64,000 nt of DNA from JAHIQC01 sp964565645 (GTDB lineage Bacteria > Actinomycetota > Coriobacteriia > Anaerosomatales > JAHIQC01): positions 77,775 to 141,774 of the forward strand of contig CAZMFQ010000008.1 in the NCBI GenBank assembly GCA_964565645.1, read 5' to 3'. The notes under the pieces were generated by a model. It saw only the letters and a program-made list of their open reading frames with translations. It had not been told where the DNA came from and did no database searches. Every line of letters starts with the position of its first letter. The first letter of the stretch is position 1. The translations under genes were made by a program, and so were the position numbers. This document shows positions 1 through 8,563 of the stretch, one piece after another.

Positions 1-2
1 CC

Positions 3-497
3 GACGCCGTGGCCGCCGCTCCGCTCGGAGCGGGCCTCGGCTGGCCGATCCTTCTCGTACGCCAGACCGATCCCGAGGTTCTGCTGCCTCCGACCACCGA
101 CTCTGTCGTGGTGCTCGGCGGGACCAGGGCGGTAGCGGCCGAAGTCGAGACCTACCTCAATGGTGAGCTCGGCGATGACGCCGTCGATCGTGTGGGCGGC
201 GCGACGCGCTACGAGACCTCCGCGATGGCTGCGGAGTACGGCGTCGACTACGGCCTGTTGTGGAACGGCGTGGGCATCACGAGCGGCATCAACTACCCGG
301 ACGCTCTGACCGGTGGTGTCGCGTGCGGTCTGTACCGCACCACGATGCTTCTGACCACACCGACGACCCTGCACCCGGCGGCCGAAGCCGCACTCACGGA
401 CAACGCGGACTCCATCGACGACGTGACGTTCATGGGTGGCGGTGCCGCAGTCAGTCCGACCGTGGAGAACCAGGTGAAGGCGATCCTCGGACTGTAA
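3..497 (+). CDS. Cell wall-binding repeat 2 (CWB2) protein, C-terminal part
   Basis: This is the C-terminal part of a gene that begins before the window; the frame is open from base 3. It carries CWB2-type repeats: an APLGAGLGWPILLV-like block, then a VVVLGGTRAV strand, VDRVGGATRYETS and NYPDALTGG, and a final VTFMGGGAAVSPTVENQV block before the stop. In this family three such repeats bind anionic cell-wall polymers and anchor a surface protein. Only about 1.5 repeats are visible, so the functional domain attached to the anchor lies outside the window. A strong terminator follows 30 bases after the stop. Confidence 0.85.
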   Translation, partial: DAVAAAPLGAGLGWPILLVRQTDPEVLLPPTTDSVVVLGGTRAVAAEVETYLNGELGDDAVDRVGGATRYETSAMAAEYGVDYGLLWNGVGITSGINYPDALTGGVACGLYRTTMLLTTPTTLHPAAEAALTDNADSIDDVTFMGGGAAVSPTVENQVKAILGL

Positions 498-526
498 GAT
501 GTACGGTGGTACAGCATGATTCGTCG

Positions 527-555
527 AAGGACCCCACCTCCGGGTGGGGTCCTTT
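527..555 (+). terminator. Rho-independent terminator after the CWB2 gene
   Basis: A perfect 12-bp stem (527-538 with 543-554) closes a TCCG tetraloop. Only a short T run follows. It separates the CWB2 gene from the next small gene. Confidence 0.75.
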
Positions 556-571
556 GCAGGGAGGGGGCCGC

Positions 572-850
572 GTGCTCAAACCGAGGATCGAACTGATCAG
601 GGACGGACAGACCCAGGCGCTGCTGACCTGGCACAAGATCGCCGAGGACGGCTCGACCATACCGATAGCGATCGAGTTCAACGACGCCCTGGAAGAGGAG
701 ATGAGGCAGCGCGTGACGGACGTGTGCAAGCGCCCCATCAACCTGATGGAGGACGGCAAATCGGTCCGTGCTCAGCCGGGAAGCTCTAAGCACTTCCTCG
801 GGTTGCCCAAGGTGCTCGCGCGGCTCGGGTTCCGGGTGCGCAACTTCTGA
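572..850 (+). CDS. Hypothetical 92-aa protein
   Basis: I do not recognise this family. The GTG start was chosen because a GCAGGGAGGG ribosome-binding site ends about 6 bases before it; the same frame is open further upstream, but only through the terminator and the preceding gene. The product has 92 residues and no signal peptide or membrane segment. It is mixed alpha/beta in character, with a basic C-terminus. It lies tail to tail with the multiheme cytochrome gene, 19 bases between their stops. The codon use looks native. Confidence 0.6.
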   Translation: MLKPRIELIRDGQTQALLTWHKIAEDGSTIPIAIEFNDALEEEMRQRVTDVCKRPINLMEDGKSVRAQPGSSKHFLGLPKVLARLGFRVRNF

Positions 851-869
851 GTCGGCACCGCATCCTGAC

Positions 870-3050
870 CTAAGGGATCGGCACCGTCTGATCGGGCGAG
901 TGGCACGCATCGCAGTTGTCGCCCGAGCCCGGCCACGGGCTTCCGTCGTCATGGCAGACGTCGCACGACGCCGAACTGTTCCAGTACGCGCCGAAATGGT
1001 CGTCGGTGGTCTGCAGCGGCGCATGGATCGTCGGGTGACACGCGCCCTGCTGGCAGCTCGCGTTCCACGGACCGCCCGGAGCGGACGGCGCTCCCCCGCT
1101 CGTGTGACAGTACTGACACTGGCCCGCGTGCTGCGTCTCGAGGTCGCTGTAGTGGCACCGCACGCAGTCCTCGTAGATGGTCATCCCGTTGTGGTCGCCG
1201 TCGGTGAGCCCCATCCATATCTCGGCGCCGCCCATCGAGTCGGCCTGATGCGCCTCGGCCTGGCCCGGATGCGGCGTAGCCATGGAGTGGCAGCCGATGC
1301 AGTCGCCGTTCTTGGACCAGTTCGCGGGCTGCGAATGACACCACGCGCACCGGCTCATGTCGGCGTACGCGCCGTGGCCCGTCGCGATGTCCGTGCCGTG
1401 ACAGCCGGTGCACGCCACGCTCACTGCGGTCACGGCGTGTCCCGCGCTCATGTTCGAGTGGGTGGAGACCCCATGGCAGGAACCGGTACACCGGACCCCC
1501 GAGGTGGCGGTGTTGATGGCCGGGTTCGCATGGCACAGCGCGCATGTCGTCGGATACTCGGGGTTCTCACTGACCGTCCCCGCGAACAGCGTGTGCACCG
1601 TGGAGAGGTTCTTGGACGAGTCATGACACCCTGCGCCGAAGCATCCGGAACTCGTTATGGACGTGTGCCTCGCCACGAAATCGGCATGCGGCTGCCCGGG
1701 GTGACAGGTCTCGCAGGTCATGTCGCCGGCCGCGACGGCCGCCGTGACGGTCGGGTCGGTCGACTCGTGACAGCTACCGCAATCGAGTGCGGTTCCCGCG
1801 TTGATGTGGATCGAGACGAGGTTGGGCGCGGTATGACAGCCCGCACCGCCACATGAGAGCGAGACGCTCGTGGCGTGCAGAGCCTCGTGACGCGCGTTCT
1901 CGCCGTCGTGACACGAATCGCACGCCGGTGCGAGCGAACCACGTGAGACCGGGTAGACGTTGAACGCGTCGATGACCACGAAGCTACCGCGCGCGGATGC
2001 GTTCCTGGCGCCGGTGGGCCGGACCTCGATCGTGTGGTCCCCCTGCGCGACATCCTGGCTGAAGACCACCGCCTGCACGCGCGTCATGGGCGCGTAGCAG
2101 TCGATCGTGCCTGCCGAGGAACCGTCGATGAGGACCTGTGCCTGTCCCCGGTAGGGATCCATGTCCGAGACGATCTCCACCCTGCCGCCGGTGAAGGTCG
2201 CGCTGAGCGAAGAACCCGCCGTGTTGCTGTAGCTCATGCGGTTCCCGGAGTAGACGGTGTTCGAGCGCATCCGCCAGGTCCCGGTTGTGCTGATCGCGTC
2301 GCTTGAGGTCGTGGGCGCGTCGGGATTACCGCCGGTCGCGTAGTTGTAGTCCTCGACGAAGCGCGGACGGGCCGCCTGGGTGGCGGCAAGATCGTGGCAG
2401 CCGGTCGTGGCGCACTGGTTCGCGTCCTGAAACGAGCTGCGCTGGGACTGGTCCCCGCCGACCACCCCGTAACCGACCGTGCCGACCCAAGGGGCGCAGG
2501 CCGTGAGCGTCGCGTTGCCGCTGGCGGAGTGGTTGGCATGCCCTGCGGCGATCGCTCCCGTGTGACAGGCCGTGCAGGCGGCGGCCGAGTGGCAGCTCGC
2601 GCAGGCGCTTCCGGGCGTGCTCACACCGGCGGGCCAACGGGCGGCCGAATGGATGACGTGCAGCTCCTCGGCGGGGGTGGCCTTGGACAGGGAGGTGGCG
2701 AAGGCAGCGCCGGACACGGGGTCGGTGTACAGCGGCGTAGCGGTGAGCAGCGAGTCGCCCCACTGGGGATGACACGCCGCGCCGCAGTTGGCGCCAAGCT
2801 GGTGGAAGGGGTGCGAGCCGGCGAATGAGAGGTGGCAGGACTTGCAGGCCATGTCGCGGTCCACGGGCGGGACGCTCACGTCGATGGTGTCGGAGTGGCA
2901 CGACTCGCACGCGGCGTTATCGAGCGCGAGGGCGTGGGAGGGGTGGCACAGCAGGACGACCGAGAGTATCAGCGTGAACGCCGCCAGGACGCCCCCCACC
3001 CGCACGATCGAGATCGTGACCGACCGAGTCGGCAAGCCCGAGTCCGCCAT
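870..3050 (-). CDS. Secreted multiheme cytochrome c (about 21 heme sites)
   Basis: This is a 726-residue exported cytochrome. The ATG at 3050 was preferred over an upstream ATG at 3080 because a CGGAGGG site precedes it and an N-terminal signal peptide follows directly, with probable cleavage after ALA near residue 42. I count 15 CxxCH motifs, two CxxxCH (CGAACH, CTGSCH) and four CxxxxCH (for example CATTGCH, CFGAGCH), so up to 21 c-type hemes. A heme-free block of about 150 residues (roughly 220-375, ending near VVIDAFNVY) looks like a galactose-binding/beta-sandwich domain splitting the heme chain. No C-terminal membrane anchor is seen. The family transfers electrons outside the membrane in anaerobes; the partners are not in this window. 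Confidence 0.88.
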   Translation of the reverse strand: MADSGLPTRSVTISIVRVGGVLAAFTLILSVVLLCHPSHALALDNAACESCHSDTIDVSVPPVDRDMACKSCHLSFAGSHPFHQLGANCGAACHPQWGDSLLTATPLYTDPVSGAAFATSLSKATPAEELHVIHSAARWPAGVSTPGSACASCHSAAACTACHTGAIAAGHANHSASGNATLTACAPWVGTVGYGVVGGDQSQRSSFQDANQCATTGCHDLAATQAARPRFVEDYNYATGGNPDAPTTSSDAISTTGTWRMRSNTVYSGNRMSYSNTAGSSLSATFTGGRVEIVSDMDPYRGQAQVLIDGSSAGTIDCYAPMTRVQAVVFSQDVAQGDHTIEVRPTGARNASARGSFVVIDAFNVYPVSRGSLAPACDSCHDGENARHEALHATSVSLSCGGAGCHTAPNLVSIHINAGTALDCGSCHESTDPTVTAAVAAGDMTCETCHPGQPHADFVARHTSITSSGCFGAGCHDSSKNLSTVHTLFAGTVSENPEYPTTCALCHANPAINTATSGVRCTGSCHGVSTHSNMSAGHAVTAVSVACTGCHGTDIATGHGAYADMSRCAWCHSQPANWSKNGDCIGCHSMATPHPGQAEAHQADSMGGAEIWMGLTDGDHNGMTIYEDCVRCHYSDLETQHAGQCQYCHTSGGAPSAPGGPWNASCQQGACHPTIHAPLQTTDDHFGAYWNSSASCDVCHDDGSPWPGSGDNCDACHSPDQTVPIP

Positions 3051-3207
3051 CCGCTCCACCCTCCGATTATGAACGTGCATGAAGCACGCGTGCGCTCAAT
3101 GTACGCCTGTAGTCTGATGAGGTAAATGGATGCGTCGGTGAATGGGTCTCTGGAGCCGAGAAGCGCAGTCGGCTACCATGTACGAGCGCATCCGAGGGAT
3201 GGCGTTC

Positions 3208-3283
3208 GCCCCCGTAGCTCAGGGGATAGAGCACAGGTTTCCTAAACCTGGTGTCGCAGGTTCGAATCCTGCCGGGGGCACCA
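3208..3283 (+). tRNA. tRNA-Arg (anticodon CCT)
   Basis: It folds as a complete cloverleaf: acceptor GCCCCCG/CGGGGGC, D arm GCTC..GAGC, anticodon stem CAGGT/ACCTG with loop TTCCTAA (anticodon CCT), T stem GCAGG/CCTGC with TTCGAAT loop, and encoded CCA at 3281-3283. Bases from 3239 on are repeated at 18252 and 34975. The T-stem pair differs there (GCACG/CGTGC), which indicates that the present 3' half came in with the inserted element A. Confidence 0.97.
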
Positions 3284-4424
3284 CAAGAACACCGAGGTCA
3301 GCGGGGGAATCGCTCCCCCGCTCCTCTGCGTTCTCGGCCTCGTTGCCGTGAGATGCTACGGAACTGCTACGGAGCCAGACACCCGCAAGGCGCGATTCCA
3401 GACTCTCCTGATAGAGGTCGTGTGGCTCGTCGCGGAGGTTGATGTAGTGCCTGTGTGCGGTCGCGAGGTCACTGTGTCCCATGTGCTTGAGCACGTATGC
3501 CGAGTCCGCGTCCATGTGTGCGAGTTCCGTGGCGTACATGCGCCTCATGGCGTGGAGACTCAACTCCGCGAGACCAGTGTCCTCTTTCAGGGACTTCATG
3601 ACGCTTCGATAGAAGTTCGATGCGCGGATAGGTGCCCCGCTCGGCATCGGGAACAACAGGTTGTCTCTGCTTGGCGGCAGATGTTCCATGTGCTGCTGCA
3701 ACATCTCCGCCATGGCCCCCGAGAGCGCAAAGGAACGATAGGCGTTGTCCGTCTTGAGCGGCCCGAGCGTGCCTTCCCGAGTCATCCCCTGCCTGATGTG
3801 GAGCCGCTGATTCGCGAAATCCACATCGTCAACGGTGATGCCCGCAGCCTCGCTGAACCGCAGCCCATAGTGTCCGATAGTCATGAAGAGGGGCCGCCAG
3901 TAGGGCTGGCTCTTCTCCAGCACCAGGCCGAACTCCTCGGGACTGAGCGCACGTTTCTTGGGCCGTGGTGGAGCGGGCAGGTCGATTTCGGGCGGGGGCG
4001 TGTCGCGCTTCTGGGATTTGTAGGCGTGCTTGAGCACCATGCCGAGGACTTGCAGAGTCTTGCGTATCGTCTGCGGCCCCAGGCCCTTGTCGCTCAGCGA
4101 CTCCGCCAGCCGTTCCGCGTCCGCTGAGTTGACCGCGCTCAAACGCCTGTCTCCCAGGTAGGCGGTGATGCGCTTCACCGACCGAGCGTAGTCATCCTGA
4201 GTGGACGGCTGCTTGTGGCGGTTGGTCGCCAGCCACACCTCGCCGTACTCCGCGACTGTGATGCGAGGCTCCCTTGGGGGGAGACCGTTCCTGATGCGCC
4301 ACCGCGCTTTCTCTTCAGCGTCCTCGGCTAGCGATTGGGTCTCGAACGTCCCGAGCCAGACCTGTTCCTTGGTAGCGGCGACCTCAATCTTCGCGCACCA
4401 GCTGCCATTGCGCTCGAAAGCCAC
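3219..4424 (-). CDS. int: Tyrosine integrase of element A
   Basis: This 401-residue tyrosine recombinase catalyses site-specific integration and excision. The GTG start was chosen because GAAGGGAGG precedes it by 9 bases and the excisionase stop lies 2 bases upstream. Domains: N-terminal arm-binding domain (about 1-55, NGSWCAKIEV..LGTFET), SAM-like core-binding domain (about 60-170) and catalytic domain with R in GHYGLRFSEA, HAMR box in LHAMRRMYATE, and H/Y in LKHMGHSDLATAHRHY. The last residues (PPAGFEPATPGLGN) are read through the antisense of the tRNA att core, so the extreme C-terminus is set by the insertion site itself. Confidence 0.93.
   Translation of the reverse strand: MAFERNGSWCAKIEVAATKEQVWLGTFETQSLAEDAEEKARWRIRNGLPPREPRITVAEYGEVWLATNRHKQPSTQDDYARSVKRITAYLGDRRLSAVNSADAERLAESLSDKGLGPQTIRKTLQVLGMVLKHAYKSQKRDTPPPEIDLPAPPRPKKRALSPEEFGLVLEKSQPYWRPLFMTIGHYGLRFSEAAGITVDDVDFANQRLHIRQGMTREGTLGPLKTDNAYRSFALSGAMAEMLQQHMEHLPPSRDNLLFPMPSGAPIRASNFYRSVMKSLKEDTGLAELSLHAMRRMYATELAHMDADSAYVLKHMGHSDLATAHRHYINLRDEPHDLYQESLESRLAGVWLRSSSVASHGNEAENAEERGSDSPADLGVLVVPPAGFEPATPGLGNLCSIP
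3239..3283 (+). repeat. att core, left end of element A (within tRNA-Arg)
   Basis: This 45-bp sequence begins TTCCTAAACCTGG and ends GGGGGCACCA. It matches the copies at 18252 and 34975 except for two compensating T-stem positions (G/C here, C/G there). It restores a full tRNA after integration. Confidence 0.9.
3300..3322. terminator. Hairpin after tRNA-Arg / integrase A attL side
   Basis: An AGCGGGGG / CCCCCGCT stem with a 7-base loop lies 17 bases past the tRNA CCA. It is inside the integrase reading frame on the minus strand and can end tRNA transcription on the plus strand. The T run is poor. The sequence differs from the hairpins next to the other two att cores, so each element brought its own. 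Confidence 0.5.
3354..3372. repeat. Integrase A arm-type repeats, left end
   Basis: Two TGCTACGG copies (3354-3361 and 3365-3372) are 11 bp apart, start to start. The same pair with the same spacing occurs at 18136-18154, inside the right end. This is what arm-type sites for a lambda-type tyrosine integrase would look like. Confidence 0.65.
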
Positions 4425-4426
4425 GG

Positions 4427-4780
4427 CTACCGCCTCCCTTCAGCGACTGTCTCGCGCTGACGCGCAGCCCACGCTTCCACTTCGGAGACCTTGAACCGAA
4501 GGTATTTCCCGAACCGATGGAAGGGGAAGGAAGCGTCCTGCTGCACCTTGCGATAGACCCAAGACGGCTGAACCGAGAAGTGCTGGGCGAGTTCTTCGGT
4601 CGTCAGGAACGGCTGGTTGGCGACAGGCCCTGTTGGTGCCAGCCTCGCATCAGCCAGCATCCGCAGGGCGGTCTCCAGCATAGCGGAGGCCTGTTCGACA
4701 TTGCCTGTCGCCATCGAATCGGGCGCGGCAGCAGTAGCGAGTGCGGAGGCGACCCGCTTGTTGTTGGTGGTGCCAGACAT
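4427..4780 (-). CDS. xis: Excisionase / MerR-like helix-turn-helix protein, element A
   Basis: This is a 117-residue protein with a helix-turn-helix domain of the excisionase type near its C-terminus (FLTTEELAQHFSVQPSWVYRK, then FHRFGKYLRFKVSEVEAW). Such proteins bend att DNA and favour excision, and some also repress the integrase. The ATG at 4780 was chosen over an adjacent GTG because AGGAGGA ends 5 bases before it. The N-terminal 55 residues are low-complexity and Ala-rich. It is transcribed with the integrase, 2 bases apart. The inverted repeat at 4876-4893 lies upstream and could be its operator. Confidence 0.85.
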   Translation of the reverse strand: MSGTTNNKRVASALATAAAPDSMATGNVEQASAMLETALRMLADARLAPTGPVANQPFLTTEELAQHFSVQPSWVYRKVQQDASFPFHRFGKYLRFKVSEVEAWAARQRETVAEGRR

Positions 4781-5151
4781 CACTGTCCTCCTACTCCTGC
4801 ACCATGGAGTGCCACAACGAGGACACGCCGAAGGTGCGGTTTGTTGTAGGAGCGGTGTCTGATTGGTCGCACCTAGATGCTCGTTCGAGCATCATCCTTA
4901 GCGCTGTCAGCCCCAGACGAGGCGGCGTAGGGAATCATGGCCATGGCTCTGCGCGATTGAGTCACTAGGACGAGGCTATGCGCTTGGCCTAAATGCTTCT
5001 TCTCCCTGCCAACCCGCTCACTCGGCAACGTCACCGAGCAACAAGACCGTACCAAGGTCGAGCACCAACGCGCAATACCATCCATCAGGCGCTTCGCTGC
5101 GAACGTGCAGCCAGACGCGACCTCAACGCTCCCAAACGGTGCGGTTCGGCG
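4781..5151. other. Intergenic region upstream of xis-int (element A)
   Basis: These 371 bases have no convincing gene. They hold the promoter region for xis-int and a perfect inverted repeat, GATGCTCG TT CGAGCATC (4876-4893), the right size for a dimeric repressor. Short open frames on both strands lack ribosome-binding sites and domain similarity. Confidence 0.5.
4876..4893. promoter_or_regulatory. Perfect 8-bp inverted repeat, candidate operator
   Basis: GATGCTCG and CGAGCATC are separated by TT, about 95 bases upstream of the excisionase start. It may control xis-int. Which protein binds is unknown. Confidence 0.4.
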
Positions 5152-6210
5152 CTAGTCGCCCATGGCAGAGTTCACCGTCAGCGGTGTGTCCGTGTTGACG
5201 ACGACCTGCTTCACGTAGGCATCCATGCCGAAGCCACTGAAGTAGTCCGCCTCCCCTTGAGCGACGGCCTCCTCTTCGCACGGCATGATGACCACCTGGT
5301 AGCCAGGAGTCAGCCCATCGAACCCCGAGGAATCCACGATTTGAACGGTCTGTTCGAGCAGCGGGTCGCCGAGCATCCCTACAATCTCCTCGTACTTGCC
5401 TTCCGCCGCATCGCGCTCGGTCTCGCTTGCAAAGATGACGAGATACAGCGTCTCGCCCTTGCGGGAGGAGCCGACGAATCCACTGGCTTGAGCATCGGTC
5501 GCAACCTCGTCGCCCGAGGATGAGTCGGTCTCCGCCTGTGGCGCAGAAGCCGAGGATGGCGCAGGGGCTTGGGAGAAGTCATCAGGCAGACACTCCTCCT
5601 CGTAGCCGTTCAGCAGGAAGTAGCCGTTCTCGTCGATGCGTGCGTTCCAGTTCTTGACGGATGCATCTAGGCTCGACTCATTCACGCTCTGACCGACAAC
5701 GTACACAGACTCGTCGGTATCGCCAGGCTTGAACACCAACTGCGTGGCTGACTGCGCGGGAATGACGATGGTCACAAGGACACTGTCAGGGTAATCAGCG
5801 GCCCATCCGACACTGACATAGGCGTCCTGCGAGTCTCGAACCTTCTGCCAGTAGTAGGGCGCACCGTAGGTGTTCATGCCCTTGAGTGCATCGGCAAGAG
5901 CCAGGCTGTTCTCATCGATGTACTCTTGCTGGGCCTCATCAGAGGCCTCTACATCCTCCGTCCTGCCACCGCCACCGAACACGACCACGCCAGCGACGAC
6001 AAGAAGCACTGCGACCACCGCCACGCCGATGATGAGGGGGGTCGTCTTGCGTTTCGGAGGAACGGGTATGGCGGTGTCCCCCGCGTCCTGAACCGATGCC
6101 GAATCCCCCTGCGTTGCCTCAGCCGATTGCGGTTGAAGCGACCCGCCACACTCGGGACAGAACTTGGGCTGGCCCTCAACAGGCGTGCCACACTCAGGAC
6201 AGTAGTTCAT
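5152..6210 (-). CDS. Zinc-ribbon, single-pass membrane protein
   Basis: The product has 352 residues. The ATG at 6210 is preferred because GAGGGGG precedes it and the zinc ribbon begins at once: CPECG..CPECG within the first 25 residues. A Ser/Thr/Pro linker follows, then one membrane helix (LIIGVAVVAVLLVVAGVVVFGG, about residues 56-78). The remaining 270 residues are acidic and presumably extracytoplasmic, including a Ser/Ala/Pro-rich stretch. This layout is common in actinobacterial and Firmicute sensors and envelope proteins of unknown role. It is divergent from hsdR with a 122-base gap, and convergent to nothing. No enzymatic motif was recognised. Confidence 0.7.
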   Translation of the reverse strand: MNYCPECGTPVEGQPKFCPECGGSLQPQSAEATQGDSASVQDAGDTAIPVPPKRKTTPLIIGVAVVAVLLVVAGVVVFGGGGRTEDVEASDEAQQEYIDENSLALADALKGMNTYGAPYYWQKVRDSQDAYVSVGWAADYPDSVLVTIVIPAQSATQLVFKPGDTDESVYVVGQSVNESSLDASVKNWNARIDENGYFLLNGYEEECLPDDFSQAPAPSSASAPQAETDSSSGDEVATDAQASGFVGSSRKGETLYLVIFASETERDAAEGKYEEIVGMLGDPLLEQTVQIVDSSGFDGLTPGYQVVIMPCEEEAVAQGEADYFSGFGMDAYVKQVVVNTDTPLTVNSAMGD

Positions 6211-6332
6211 GCGTGACCCCCTCGTATCCAATCCACCCCTCGGATGAACTCATTCTATCGAACCAGACTGACTTCGTGACCCACGCACCCACTCTCTGCC
6301 ATACTCGGACGAGCAGGTCAGAGGGGGTCTTT

Positions 6333-8543
6333 GTGGTTCACGACAGCGAGGCGGATGCACGTATCCTCATCGACAAGGCGCTTGAGGCTGCTGGCTGGGA
6401 TGTCTGCGACAAGCAGCAGGTACGGCGTGAGGTCTATGTGGGCGATGCGGCGGCAGAAGGCGAATACGGTCACGCTGATTACGTGCTGCTCGACCGCAAC
6501 GGTCGTGCCCTCGCCGTCATCGAAGCCAAGAAGTCATCGGTGAACCCCTACACCGCCAAGGCCCAGGCGCTAGTCTACGCTCAGGCGCTCGAAACACCGT
6601 TCGTCTTCCTTTCCAACGGCGAACTCACCTACTTCTGGGACTACCGCAACGAGGACGCACGCCTCGTCACCGCCTTCTTCAGCCAGCGAGACCTGGAACG
6701 CCTGGTCTTCCGCGAGACCGAGAAGAAGACGCTTGCCGAGGTGCCCGTGCCTGACGAGTATTGGCGCGTCGGTGAGTTACGGCAGGTGCGCGACTACCAG
6801 CAAGAGGCGATGCGGGCGCTCGACCACGCCTTCGAGTTGGACAAGAGGCGCTTCCTCATCGAACTACCCACGGGATGTGGCAAGACCGACCTGCTGTGCC
6901 TCTACCTCAAACGCATGTTCCAAGCGCAGTGGTGCGAACGGGTGCTCATCCTCGTTGACCGAGAACAACTCGCGGGGCAAATGCTCGAAGCCGTACAAGA
7001 TATCTTGTCGGACTACTCCTCGTACTGGCTGAAAGCGGGAGGCCAGCGCCAGGAGAAGCAGATAACCGTCGCGCTGCTCCAGACGATGATTGGGCAGTAC
7101 GCCGACTTCACACCTGGCTACTTCGACTTCGTCGTCCAGGACGAGGCCCACCGCTCCATCTATGGCTCGTGGCAACCCGCACTCACCCACTACGACGCAC
7201 GCTGCATCGGACTGACCGCGACACCTGCGGCCTACATCGAGCGCAACACCTACGAGTTCTACGACTGCCAGGTCGGCAAGCCCGATTTTGCCTACCCCAT
7301 CCAGCGGGCGTTCGAGGAAGGCTATCTCGCCCCCTACGTCTTCGCCGAAGGGGTCACGGAACTCATCGACAAGGGCGCGGACTACGAGGATAAGCACTAC
7401 GACCCCGAGCAGTTCGAGCGCAACTGGACGAACGAGGCCACCAACCGCCTCATGATGGAGACCTTCGACCGACTCGCACACGAGAACTGCGCCGAGTCGG
7501 CCCCTGCGCTGTCCGAGCCTCCTGGTAAGGCCATCGTCTTCGCCATTACCAAGCACCACGCCGCAAGGCTCTGCCAGTACCTCAACGAACTGCATCCCGA
7601 GCACAAGGGCTACTACGCCGAGGTCATCACCTCCGACATCGCCGATGCCTCGGATGCAATACGACGCTTCAAGAAGGAGCGACTGCCGAAGGTCGGCGTG
7701 AGCGTTGGGATGCTCGATACGGGCTTCGACCTACGAGAGGTACTACACCTGGTCATGGCGAGGCGTGTGAGAAGCCCAATCCTCTACCAGCAGATGAGGG
7801 GACGCGGCACGAGGACGGCCCCGCACATCGACAAGCAGCGATTCGTCATCTATGACTTCTTCCGAAACCACGAGTATTTCGACGACGACGAGTGGGTGCC
7901 GCCCACAACGGCTGGCGGTGGCGTGACTGTTGCCCCGCCCAAGCCACCCGTGCCACGCGAACTCGTGGATGTCGGTCTCGATGACGAGTGGTACATCGAG
8001 GTCTCCTACGTCGAAGTCGGCCCTGACGGCGAGAGAATCGACAAGCACGAGTACGTGACCAACTGGGTGAAGACCGTCGAACAGCGCATCTCGGATGACC
8101 CGCTACTTGTGAAGGTGCGCGACGGCATCCCGCTCACGGATGCAGAAGAAGACGAACTCGCGAGGCGACTGAACGCGCCGTCCTACTACTTCAACGAGGA
8201 GAACCTGCGCCGAGCATACAAGTCGCCTTCAGGCACGCTCGTGGACTTCGTGCGGGCCGCGCTCGGGCTGCACAAAGTGAAGAGCCGCGAGGAGCGTGCC
8301 GAGGAGAACTTCAGAGCGTGGCTTGTCGCCAAGGGCTTCGGGCCAGAGGAAGCGACGTACCTCTCGCTACTGAAGAACCGAGGCATCGCCCGAGGCAAGG
8401 TCAGCGTGGAAGACTTGTTCGAGCCTCCGCTGTCCCTCCAGGATGCGGGCAACCGAGGGGTCACGCTGTTCGGCATCGATGGGCTTCGTGAGGTCGTGTC
8501 AGACATGAATGAGAATGTCTTCGAGCAAGCCGAAGGCGCATAG
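6333..8543 (+). CDS. hsdR: Type I restriction enzyme, R subunit
   Basis: This is the motor-nuclease subunit. The GTG at 6333 was chosen because CAGAGGGGG precedes it; the frame is open 237 bases further upstream but overlaps the divergent gene. Domains: N-terminal PD-(D/E)xK nuclease with YGHADYVLLD and AVIEAKK (about residues 40-75), SF2 helicase with TGCGKT (180-185), DEAH (270-273), GLTATP, and QMRGRGTR motif VI (about 485). The C-terminal part contacts HsdM. At 736 residues it is shorter than the classical EcoKI HsdR (over 1000). The gene is first in an hsdR-hsdM-hsdS operon with 20 bases to hsdM. Confidence 0.93.
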   Translation: MVHDSEADARILIDKALEAAGWDVCDKQQVRREVYVGDAAAEGEYGHADYVLLDRNGRALAVIEAKKSSVNPYTAKAQALVYAQALETPFVFLSNGELTYFWDYRNEDARLVTAFFSQRDLERLVFRETEKKTLAEVPVPDEYWRVGELRQVRDYQQEAMRALDHAFELDKRRFLIELPTGCGKTDLLCLYLKRMFQAQWCERVLILVDREQLAGQMLEAVQDILSDYSSYWLKAGGQRQEKQITVALLQTMIGQYADFTPGYFDFVVQDEAHRSIYGSWQPALTHYDARCIGLTATPAAYIERNTYEFYDCQVGKPDFAYPIQRAFEEGYLAPYVFAEGVTELIDKGADYEDKHYDPEQFERNWTNEATNRLMMETFDRLAHENCAESAPALSEPPGKAIVFAITKHHAARLCQYLNELHPEHKGYYAEVITSDIADASDAIRRFKKERLPKVGVSVGMLDTGFDLREVLHLVMARRVRSPILYQQMRGRGTRTAPHIDKQRFVIYDFFRNHEYFDDDEWVPPTTAGGGVTVAPPKPPVPRELVDVGLDDEWYIEVSYVEVGPDGERIDKHEYVTNWVKTVEQRISDDPLLVKVRDGIPLTDAEEDELARRLNAPSYYFNEENLRRAYKSPSGTLVDFVRAALGLHKVKSREERAEENFRAWLVAKGFGPEEATYLSLLKNRGIARGKVSVEDLFEPPLSLQDAGNRGVTLFGIDGLREVVSDMNENVFEQAEGA

Positions 8544-8563
8544 GAGAGGAACGGACGGGCACC

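Noticed and set aside
293..1024. Long minus-strand open frame over the CWB2 end and the small gene
   Set aside because: It is Arg-rich shadow coding opposite real genes in high-GC DNA, with no ribosome-binding site or domain.
768..1856. 362-codon plus-strand frame opposite the cytochrome
   Set aside because: Its composition (Arg/Val/Ala) and its position antisense to the heme-motif gene mark it as a shadow.
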